From assembly GCA_045661305.1 (NCBI GenBank), contig JAZRFJ010000020.1, positions 1-5,596 of the forward strand: a stretch of DNA of 5,596 bases, written 5' to 3'. This DNA comes from UMGS1840 sp045661305 (GTDB taxonomy: Bacteria > Bacillota > Clostridia > UMGS1840). This document shows, in pieces, positions 1-4,390 of the stretch. The notes beneath the pieces are model-generated. The model saw only the letters and a list, made by a program, of their open reading frames with translations, was not told the origin of the DNA and made no database searches. Positions within the stretch are counted from its first letter, which is position 1; the number at the start of each line of letters is the position of its first letter. Position numbers and translations under genes: made by a program.

Positions 1-10
1 ACGCTCGTTC

Positions 11-163
11 GATATATTTATTTCATAAATTCGATATAACTCAAATTCCTTTTGTTGCGATATGATATAAATTCCTTTTCTCGTTGCCGTAAGGCAACAT
101 ATCGCATCCGTCAGGATATATCGCACCAATGGTATATCTCAAATTCCGTCAGGAATTTATATC
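11..163. repeat. Hairpin-mosaic intergenic repeat (left edge)
   Basis: This stretch has no credible reading frame and is built from short modules. GATAT occurs at 11, 33, 59, 64 and 115, and its complement ATATC at 99, 118, 134 and 159. Between these spacers lie four perfect mini-hairpins: ATTTAT/ATAAAT (16-21 with 25-30), GTTGCC/GGCAAC around a GTAA loop (83-98), ATCC/GGAT around a GTCA loop (106-117), and AAATTCC/GGAATTT around a GTCA loop (141-158). AAATTCC appears three times (43, 69, 141), twice followed by CTTTT or TTTT. It resembles the hairpin-and-GATAT intergenic repeats I recall from gut Clostridia, but that family link is from memory. It sits just beyond the tRNA-Arg terminator and may continue outside the window. 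No function can be assigned. Confidence 0.6.
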
Positions 164-166
164 GTT

Positions 167-200
167 GAAAAAAGCCTTGTCAATCGACAAGGCTTTTTTC
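167..200 (-). terminator. Symmetrical intrinsic terminator of tRNA-Arg
   Basis: A perfect 15-bp inverted repeat (167-181 with 186-200) surrounds a 4-nt loop. The GC-containing core AAGCCTTGTC/GACAAGGCTT is flanked by A and T runs on both sides, so it can terminate transcription in either direction. On the minus strand it begins one base after the CCA end of tRNA-Arg, so it is taken as that gene's terminator. Any plus-strand unit ending at the left edge could share it. Confidence 0.93.
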
Positions 201-201
201 A

Positions 202-278
202 TGGCGCGCCTTAAGGGATTCGAACCCCTGACGCCTCGGTTCGTAGCCGAGTCCTCTATCCAGCTGAGGTAAAGGCGC
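202..278 (-). tRNA. tRNA-Arg (anticodon ACG)
   Basis: On the minus strand this folds into a standard 77-nt tRNA with an encoded CCA. The acceptor stem GCGCCTT/AAGGCGC is perfect, the D stem is CCTC/GAGG, the anticodon stem is CTCGG/CCGAG, and the T arm is AGGGG-TTCGAAT-CCCTT. The seven-base anticodon loop is CTACGAA, giving anticodon ACG (plus-strand 242-244). The tRNA therefore decodes CGU directly, and CGC and CGA once A34 (position 244) becomes inosine. That edit is made by TadA, whose gene lies at 3938-4372. The discriminator base is G (205) and CCA is 202-204. The gene has its own promoter and terminator and is not part of a tRNA cluster here. Confidence 0.98.
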
Positions 279-318
279 ACTTCCGTATTTTATTGCAGTT
301 TTTTCCTGCAACTACTAT

Positions 319-347
319 ATTATAGCAGAATATTTCTTGTTTGTCAA
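319..347 (-). promoter_or_regulatory. Sigma-A promoter of tRNA-Arg
   Basis: The minus strand carries a perfect -35 TTGACA (342-347), a 17-bp spacer and a perfect -10 TATAAT (319-324) preceded by TGC, an extended -10. Initiation is expected near 312. The predicted leader then begins with a 6-bp hairpin (TTGCAG/CTGCAA, 293-311) before the tRNA 5' end at 278. Such a strong promoter is typical of stable RNA genes. It starts only about 9 bp past the lysis-cassette terminator. Confidence 0.92.
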
Positions 348-355
348 TGGTTTTT

Positions 356-403
356 TTATTATTTTAAAAAAGAGGCTTTAAAAACCTCTTTTTAAAATAA
401 TAA
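356..403 (-). terminator. Intrinsic terminator of the lysis cassette
   Basis: A GAGG/CCTC core (372-375 with 385-388) is extended by A/T pairing into a long stem (356-375 with 385-403, one bulged A) around a 9-nt loop. Read on the minus strand, the core is followed by six Ts (366-371). It begins ten bases after the holin stop codon, so it should end the amidase-holin transcript just before the tRNA-Arg promoter. The A run and T run on both sides could also allow weak activity on the other strand. Confidence 0.87.
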
Positions 404-412
404 TTTAGTTTT

Positions 413-790
413 CTAACTTTTTTTTGTTCCTATAATCCTTTTTATGAGTGGCGGGAGTGAAATTCCAAGTGTATCAAGATTTTCAATTATCGAAATAAGC
501 TCGGTATATATGTAATAGCAGTGAACGCTGTTTGATATTATATGATTTTTATCATAAAATAAATGTGAAAGCGAAAACCCTATAAAACAAACCATAATTA
601 TTCCACATTTTTTAAATCCTCCGTCACGAAGCTTTGATGAAATGACCTCATTTCTTTTATATGCTTTAAAAATACCTGTTACAAAATCAATTAAAATAAA
701 TATTCCGAGTGTCGGAAGCAAAAAACTGTAATTTATTGTAAATTCAGTAAATAAATTTTCAAGCATTTCTATTCCTTGTGTATTCTCCAT
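413..790 (-). CDS. Phage-type holin (TcdE/phage_holin_4 family)
   Basis: This 125-residue protein is predicted to form pores in the cytoplasmic membrane so that a leaderless cell-wall hydrolase, here the upstream amidase, can reach the peptidoglycan. Hydrophobic segments lie near residues 22-43 and 62-80, with a weaker one near 84-105. The DFVTG motif (35-39), the basic SSKLRDGGFKK segment (51-61) and a C-terminal ELISIIENLDTLGISLP block (97-113) match my knowledge of the phage holin family that includes clostridial TcdE and BhlA/UviB-like proteins. A basic tail (KKS) ends it. The ATG overlaps the amidase stop by one base, so translation is probably coupled. An RBS-like AAGGGGG (799-805) lies 8 nt upstream. 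A second ATG (Met9, 764-766) has its own AAGGA (773-777), raising the possibility of two products of 125 and 117 residues. No other phage structural gene is nearby. Confidence 0.85.
   Translation of the reverse strand: MENTQGIEMLENLFTEFTINYSFLLPTLGIFILIDFVTGIFKAYKRNEVISSKLRDGGFKKCGIIMVCFIGFSLSHLFYDKNHIISNSVHCYYIYTELISIIENLDTLGISLPPLIKRIIGTKKS
773..777 (-). promoter_or_regulatory. Internal ribosome binding site for a short holin form
   Basis: On the minus strand AAGGA lies 6 nt before the in-frame ATG of Met9 (764-766), inside the first codons of the holin. The usual start at 788-790 has a separate AAGGGGG site. Both starts look usable, so the annotated start is not fully settled. Confidence 0.45.
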
Positions 791-1383
791 TATAAAATCC
801 CCCTTATTTTATTTAAACATTTTCTCGCAAGATGATAGGCATTTTCATCTTTTTGGAGTTTGCTAAGCCATAATTCTTTGTCTGTGATTATCCCAAGTAC
901 GCTAAGTTCCCACACAATATCATTGACCGATGTTAGCTCTTTTGTGATGACTTTATTAATATCAAAATTTTTTCCCGGACACAAAGTTTGATTCCAATCT
1001 TTATGTAGCGTGATTTTTTTAATTGATACAATATTTTTTGTTAAGTGAGCTGTAAGCTCTCTTGACGCTTTATACTGTGCATCTGTCGGAAATTCTTTTT
1101 CAAAATTCCCCGCAAGACAAATTGAAATTATGTGGCTGTTATGTCCTGATATAGCCGATGCCTTGTTAAGACCTCTTCCCTCATAGATTGTACCGTCTTT
1201 TTCAATAAAATAATTATATCCAATTGCGTTCCAGCCGTTATTATAAACATGGTATGTTTCAACATCTTTCACATTCCAGGTTGTGTTTGCTGTGTGGTGG
1301 AATGCAATTGCATCAATTTTATTTAACTCAAGCGGGTTAAGTGCATATCTTGTAATACGATTTGGTATAGTTTTTATCTCCAT
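790..1383 (-). CDS. N-acetylmuramoyl-L-alanine amidase, PGRP/Amidase_2 fold (endolysin-like)
   Basis: This 197-residue enzyme is expected to cut the bond between N-acetylmuramic acid and L-alanine in peptidoglycan. The Amidase_2/PGRP domain covers about residues 20-150. Seen motifs are AFHHTA (zinc ligand His29), GYNYFIEKDGTIYEGRG (55-71, with Tyr56 aligning to the catalytic Tyr46 of T7 lysozyme), SGHNSHIISICLAGNF (79-94), LHKDW (zinc ligand His127) and TLCPGKNF (zinc ligand Cys135). The zinc triad is complete, so it looks active. Residues about 150-197 form a separate, probably helical tail (VNDIVWEL, LGIITDKELWL, LARKCLNKIR) that I recall from other clostridial phage-type hydrolases; its role may be wall binding. 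There is no signal peptide, so export should depend on the holin downstream. The ATG follows an AGGAGG (1395-1400) with a rather long 11-nt spacing. The order amidase then holin is the reverse of most phage lysis modules. Confidence 0.92.
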   Translation of the reverse strand: MEIKTIPNRITRYALNPLELNKIDAIAFHHTANTTWNVKDVETYHVYNNGWNAIGYNYFIEKDGTIYEGRGLNKASAISGHNSHIISICLAGNFEKEFPTDAQYKASRELTAHLTKNIVSIKKITLHKDWNQTLCPGKNFDINKVITKELTSVNDIVWELSVLGIITDKELWLSKLQKDENAYHLARKCLNKIRGIL

Positions 1384-1429
1384 TTTTCTCTTTTCCTCCT
1401 CTTTTTTCTTTGCTTATTTTTTTGTTTTT

Positions 1430-1438
1430 ATTATACCA
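1430..1438 (-). promoter_or_regulatory. Extended -10 promoter of the lysis cassette
   Basis: The minus strand reads TGGTATAAT, a perfect TATAAT (1430-1435) with the TG extension (1436-1438). No good -35 hexamer is found 16-18 bp upstream, which is acceptable for an extended -10 promoter. Initiation would fall near 1423, leaving a leader of about 40 nt to the amidase ATG. Nothing resembling a late-phage control site is evident, so basal host expression is plausible. Confidence 0.65.
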
Positions 1439-1533
1439 TATTTTAGGTCATTTCTCACACCGAATTAAAAAAGCAGTAATACCAAGGGTTTTGGAATAAA
1501 ATAAAAAGTTTTCCACAATTTTATCTTTTCTTA

Positions 1534-1562
1534 TTGACAAATAAAAATTTATATGCTATAAT
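1534..1562 (+). promoter_or_regulatory. Consensus sigma-A promoter of the TPP riboswitch and thiT
   Basis: TTGACA (1534-1539), a 17-bp spacer and TATAAT (1557-1562) match the consensus exactly, and TGC before the -10 adds the extended element. Initiation is expected at about G1569, which is also the first base of the P1 helix of the TPP aptamer, so the RNA would begin directly with the sensor. Such a strong promoter implies that control is exerted mainly after initiation. Confidence 0.93.
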
Positions 1563-1568
1563 TTCTTT

Positions 1569-1665
1569 GCAAAAAAAGGGGAGCTTGTGTTTCAGGCTGA
1601 GAGGAAGTAAAAAACTTCGACCCGTAACCTGATTTGGATAATGCCAACGGAGGGAAATATTTTGC
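1569..1665 (+). ncRNA. TPP riboswitch aptamer (THI element)
   Basis: This is a thiamine pyrophosphate-binding aptamer in the thiT leader. P1 forms between GCAAAA (1569-1574) and TTTTGC (1660-1665). The conserved pieces are present in order: GGGGAGC (1578-1584), GCTGAGAGG (1596-1604, holding the CUGAGA pyrimidine-binding motif at 1597-1602), an optional P3 hairpin GAAGT/ACTTC (1604-1618), GACCCG (1619-1624), and the block from ACCTGAT (1627) through GGATAATGCCAACGG to AGGGAA (ending 1656). P5 is TTGG/CCAA (1634-1637 with 1644-1647). The aptamer starts at the predicted transcription start and is followed about 63 nt later by an intrinsic terminator. Transcription attenuation upon TPP binding is the likely mechanism. 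Confidence 0.97.
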
Positions 1666-1728
1666 GATATCTTTTGATTTGTTTAATTTTATAATTTTAT
1701 AAAAAAGTTATTCAAAATAATAAAAGGT

Positions 1729-1775
1729 AAGCAGGGAATTTGTCAACAGTTGGCTGACAAACTCTCTGCTTTTTT
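1729..1775 (+). terminator. Riboswitch expression-platform terminator
   Basis: A 17-bp stem (1729-1745 with 1755-1771, one A-C mismatch and one G-U pair) closes a 9-nt loop and runs into six Ts (1770-1775). It lies between the TPP aptamer and thiT, so it should stop transcription when TPP is bound. The loop contains GTTGGC (1749-1754), which is complementary to GCCAAC (1643-1648) in the aptamer P5 region. No conventional antiterminator stem could be found by eye in the AT-rich linker 1666-1728. Confidence 0.9.
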
Positions 1776-1802
1776 GTTTCAATCGATTGAAAACAGTATA
1801 AA
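1774..1802 (+). promoter_or_regulatory. Possible second promoter with a palindromic operator in its spacer
   Basis: TTTCAATCGATTGAAA (1777-1792) is a perfect 16-bp palindrome with a central CG, the general style of LacI-family operators. It lies in the spacer of a plausible promoter: -35 TTGTTT (1774-1779), 17-bp spacer, -10 TATAAA (1797-1802). Initiation would be near 1808-1809, just before the thiT ribosome binding site. If real, this promoter would bypass the TPP terminator and be controlled by a separate repressor. The -35 overlaps the T run of the terminator and the region is AT-rich, so the promoter is uncertain; the palindrome itself is plain to see. Confidence 0.45.
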
Positions 1803-1811
1803 TTAAAATTG

Positions 1812-1817
1812 AAAGGA
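1812..1817 (+). promoter_or_regulatory. Ribosome binding site deciding the thiT start
   Basis: AAAGGA lies 9 nt before ATG 1827. It would lie inside the coding region if the in-frame TTG at 1809 were used, so it argues for ATG 1827 as the true start. Confidence 0.8.
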
Positions 1818-1826
1818 AAAGAAAAA

Positions 1827-2378
1827 ATGAAAACTAAAAAATTAACGACAAGTGCAATGATGGTTGCACTCGCCGTTGTACTGATGTTTGTATCAAAAAT
1901 TATACCTGCTCCGTGGCTTCAGGGCGGAAGCGTTACTTTAGCAAGTATGGTTCCTATTATCGTAGTATCAATAATGTATGGAACAAAATGGGGGCTTATA
2001 AGCGGATTTATTTATTCACTTATACAGATGCTTACAGGCTTTTACGCACCGCCTGTTGGAAATTTTATAAGCTATGTAGCAGTTGTTCTTCTTGACTATG
2101 TTATAGCTTTTTCTGTGCTTGGTCTTGCACATGTTTTTTATAGCTTATTTGGCAAAAAAAATTGGTCAATCGCAGTTAGCGGTGTTATAGTAACTTTTTT
2201 TAGATATATATGTCATATCTGCTCAGGACTTCTTATATGGGGTGTTTATGCACCTGAAGGACAGACAGTATTGTGGTATTCGCTTACATATAATGGCTCT
2301 TATATGATACCTGAAATAATTATAACAGGTGTTGTTTTAGCACTTATGTCAAAATTTTTAAAATCAAATGCACTTTGA
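1827..2378 (+). CDS. thiT: ThiT, thiamine-specific S component of an ECF transporter
   Basis: ThiT is the membrane protein that binds thiamine and docks on a shared ECF module (EcfT with two EcfA ATPases), none of which is encoded here. From ATG 1827 the protein has 183 residues, normal for the family, with about six hydrophobic segments. AMMVA (10-14) gives the AxxxA motif that S components use to contact EcfT. Thiamine-site residues known from Lactococcus ThiT can be matched by spacing and context: Trp30, Tyr91, His130, Trp138 (LLIWGVYAPEG), Tyr151 and Asn156 (WYSLTYNGSYMIPE). The acidic residue before Tyr91 is Asp90, where the Lactococcus protein has Glu84. The preceding TPP riboswitch independently supports the thiamine assignment. 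The longer reading from TTG 1809 (189 residues) is less likely because the ribosome binding site lies at 1812-1817. The 3' end overlaps the convergent FAD gene by 15 bp. Confidence 0.95.
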   Translation: MKTKKLTTSAMMVALAVVLMFVSKIIPAPWLQGGSVTLASMVPIIVVSIMYGTKWGLISGFIYSLIQMLTGFYAPPVGNFISYVAVVLLDYVIAFSVLGLAHVFYSLFGKKNWSIAVSGVIVTFFRYICHICSGLLIWGVYAPEGQTVLWYSLTYNGSYMIPEIIITGVVLALMSKFLKSNAL

Positions 2379-3941
2379 TATAATTTTGAGTGCCGCTTTT
2401 GCACCGTCAACTGCGGCACTTACAATTCCACCTGCCATTCCCGCACCCTCACCGCAAGGATATAAGCCAAAAACTGAGGGACTCTCAAAATTTTCATTTC
2501 TTAAAACTTTTAAAGGTGCAGAAGTTCTTGTTTCTGCAGCAGTTAGAATTGCACCGCAGCTTGTAAAGCCTTTCATTTTATTTTCAAAACCTAAAAAGCC
2601 TTCAAAAAGACTGTCGGTTATAAACGAAGGAAAAATTTCTTTAAAATCACATTCCTTAACACCAAGCGGATAAGTAGGAATAACATCACATTTAATTTCT
2701 TTCTTTTTTAAAAAATCACCTATTGTCATAACAGGTGCTTTATAATTTTTTCCGCCTGCTACAAATGCTTTTTTCTCTATTTCTTCAATAAATGATAACC
2801 CATCGAAAAGATTGTTACCAAAATCAGACGGTGAAACACTTATGCAGATAGCAGAATTTGAGTTTCTTCTGTCTCTTTTAAATTCACTCATTCCATTTAC
2901 TATAACAGTTTCTTTTTCGCTTTGTGCTGCAACAACAGTACCGCCGGGGCACATACAAAAGCTATATGCTGTATGACCATTGTTTAAATGATGGAAAATA
3001 CTATATTCAGCTGCACCTAAATTTTTATTCTTTGAAAAATCACGATACTGAATAAAATCAATATCTTCTCTTTTGTGTTCAATTCTTACACCAACTGAAA
3101 AGCTTTTCTGCTCCATTTTAATTTGGTGTTTATAAAAAAGCTTGTAAACATCTTTTGCGCTATGACCGCTTGCAACAATAAGGTCATCTGTTCTGTAAGT
3201 ATCTTTATTTGTTTTTACACCTTCGATTTTTCCGTTTTTTATAATTAAGTCGGTCATCTTTTCGTTAAAATGAAATTCACCGCCTAAATCTATAATTTCC
3301 TCACGCAGATTTTTAACACATTCTTTTAATTTATCTGTACCAATATGAGGGTGTGCCTGATATAAAAGCTCTTTTATACCGCTATGGCGTGATAGGGTTT
3401 CTATAATTTCGCTGCAAAGCGGGTCAGAAATTCTTGTCATCAATTTTCCGTCCGAAAATGCACCGGCACCGCCCTCACCAAACTGTATGTTTGAATCCTC
3501 ATCAAGAATTTTTTCGTTTATAAATTTATTTACGCTTTTATCTCTGTCCTCAATTTTGTCGCCTCTTTCAATTACAATAGGATTAAGAGAGTTTTTTGCA
3601 AGAAAGTAAGCACAAAAAAGACCTGCAGGTCCCGCACCTATAACAATGGGACGGTGTTTAGGGCAGTAGCGTTTTATTATTTCAAGTCTTTTTTCTTCAT
3701 AAGGTTTAATATTTTTAATTTTTTTTACTTTTGAAATATCATTTTGATTATTTACATCAATCAAAAAAGAAAAACAAAAATGAATATCTTCTTTTTTTCG
3801 TGCATCAACAGATTTTTTGAAAATAGTTACTTTTGCAGATGTGTTTTTTAAAAATTTTTCGTATTTTTTGTACACAAACAAAACAGCATCTTCATCTGTA
3901 TAATAAACATCAAGATTAATATTTGATAAAATAAATTTCAC
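2364..3941 (-). CDS. COG2509-type FAD-dependent dehydrogenase of unknown substrate
   Basis: This 525-residue flavoprotein belongs to the uncharacterised FAD-dependent dehydrogenase family COG2509. The first 95 residues or so form a separate N-terminal part. A Rossmann dinucleotide-binding segment follows: VIGAGPAGLFCAYFLA (100-115) ending in the acidic VIERG (123-127). Further family blocks are QFGEGGAGAFSDGKL (153-167), VASGHSAKDVY (256-266), CMCPGG (329-334), AAETRTSAP (468-476) and the C-terminal FAD-contact block GLYPCGEGAGMAGGIVSAA (492-510). The length is normal for the family and nothing appears broken. The substrate and reaction are not known to me. The start is GTG (3939-3941), sharing four bases (GTGA) with the tadA stop, and GGAGGA (3951-3956) lies 9 nt upstream, so translation is coupled to tadA. 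It is the last gene of the rodA-tadA operon; no terminator is obvious after it. Confidence 0.9.
   Translation of the reverse strand: MKFILSNINLDVYYTDEDAVLFVYKKYEKFLKNTSAKVTIFKKSVDARKKEDIHFCFSFLIDVNNQNDISKVKKIKNIKPYEEKRLEIIKRYCPKHRPIVIGAGPAGLFCAYFLAKNSLNPIVIERGDKIEDRDKSVNKFINEKILDEDSNIQFGEGGAGAFSDGKLMTRISDPLCSEIIETLSRHSGIKELLYQAHPHIGTDKLKECVKNLREEIIDLGGEFHFNEKMTDLIIKNGKIEGVKTNKDTYRTDDLIVASGHSAKDVYKLFYKHQIKMEQKSFSVGVRIEHKREDIDFIQYRDFSKNKNLGAAEYSIFHHLNNGHTAYSFCMCPGGTVVAAQSEKETVIVNGMSEFKRDRRNSNSAICISVSPSDFGNNLFDGLSFIEEIEKKAFVAGGKNYKAPVMTIGDFLKKKEIKCDVIPTYPLGVKECDFKEIFPSFITDSLFEGFLGFENKMKGFTSCGAILTAAETRTSAPLKVLRNENFESPSVFGLYPCGEGAGMAGGIVSAAVDGAKAALKIISKCI
2389..2420. other. Stem-loop just past the thiT stop
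   Basis: AGTGCCGC (2389-2396) and GCGGCACT (2413-2420) form a perfect 8-bp GC-rich stem with a 16-nt loop. It begins 11 nt after the thiT stop codon and lies inside the FAD gene near its 3' end. Neither strand has a T run after the stem, so it is not a standard intrinsic terminator. It could stabilise the thiT mRNA end or be a chance result of Ala-rich codons. Confidence 0.35.
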
Positions 3942-4372
3942 TTAAAAAATTCCTCCAGAAGCTTTCTGCACTCTTCTTCCATTATACCGCCGTAAATTTC
4001 GGGGTAATGATTTGTTTTTTTGTGGTGCATAAGATTTAAAATATGCTGGCTTGCACCGTATTTAATATCATACGCTCCAAAATAAACCCGTCTTACTCTT
4101 GCGTTTAGTATTGCACCCATACACATAACACATGGCTCTAATGTAACATATAAATCACACTCATCAAGATACATAACTTGTAGCTTTTTTAGGGCGTCAT
4201 TTATAACATTCATTTCCGCGTGACATATAGGATTTGTGTTTTTTATAATCGTGTTGTGCGATGACGATATAATTTTATTGTCTTTTACAATAACTGCACC
4301 TACGGGTACTTCGTTTTCACTCTTTTTAGCAAGCTTTATTGCCTCACACATAAAGTTATTTTGTTTTATCAT
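3938..4372 (-). CDS. tadA: tRNA-specific adenosine deaminase TadA
   Basis: TadA deaminates A34 to inosine in tRNA-Arg(ACG), allowing one tRNA to read CGU, CGC and CGA. The 144-residue protein shows the complete cytidine/deoxycytidylate deaminase zinc site: HAE (51-53, zinc ligand His51 and proton shuttle Glu53) and PCVMC (80-84, zinc ligands Cys81 and Cys84). VPVGAVIV (22-29), TLEPCVMCMGAIL (77-89), RVYFGAYDIKYGA (95-107) and the C-terminal EECRKLLEEFF (133-143) are typical of TadA rather than of free-base deaminases. Its substrate tRNA is encoded at 202-278. The ATG lies 18 nt after the rodA stop with no convincing ribosome binding site, only GAAAG-like sequence over the rodA stop, so reinitiation after rodA may drive it. 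Its 3' end overlaps the FAD gene by four bases. Confidence 0.96.
   Translation of the reverse strand: MIKQNNFMCEAIKLAKKSENEVPVGAVIVKDNKIISSSHNTIIKNTNPICHAEMNVINDALKKLQVMYLDECDLYVTLEPCVMCMGAILNARVRRVYFGAYDIKYGASQHILNLMHHKKTNHYPEIYGGIMEEECRKLLEEFFK
3951..3956 (-). promoter_or_regulatory. Ribosome binding site for the GTG start of the FAD gene
   Basis: GGAGGA sits within the last codons of tadA, 9 nt before the GTG at 3939-3941. This strong site supports the unusual GTG start and the four-base overlap with tadA. Confidence 0.85.
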
Positions 4373-4390
4373 ATTTTTTTGTTTTCACTT

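Noticed and set aside
11..163. CRISPR array
   Set aside because: The units are not direct repeats of constant length with unique spacers; they are small palindromes with irregular spacing.
202..278. Prophage attachment site at tRNA-Arg explaining the lysis genes
   Set aside because: The lysis genes lie on the 5' side of the tRNA, no second copy of the tRNA 3' end is seen, and no integrase is present in the window.
1283..1468. Open frame of 61 residues on the plus strand opposite the amidase start
   Set aside because: It is antisense to the amidase N-terminus and its promoter, is rich in Phe and Ser from A/T runs, and has no ribosome binding site.
1509..1517. DnaA-box-like TTTTCCACA
   Set aside because: It is a single site with a mismatch to TTATCCACA, in AT-rich DNA, with no cluster or replication gene nearby.
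1740..1760. Inverted repeat TTGTCA-N9-TGACAA as a protein operator
   Set aside because: It is the upper stem of the riboswitch terminator, which explains the symmetry.
1809..1829. Longer thiT start at TTG 1809
   Set aside because: The AAAGGA ribosome binding site at 1812-1817 would lie inside the coding region, while ATG 1827 is spaced 9 nt from it.
1913..2095. Open frame of 60 residues inside thiT
   Set aside because: It is a shifted frame of a well-supported gene with no family features.
2368..2673. Open frame of 101 residues opposite the FAD gene
   Set aside because: It is the complement of conserved FAD-family blocks and shows only low-complexity Ala/Pro-rich sequence.
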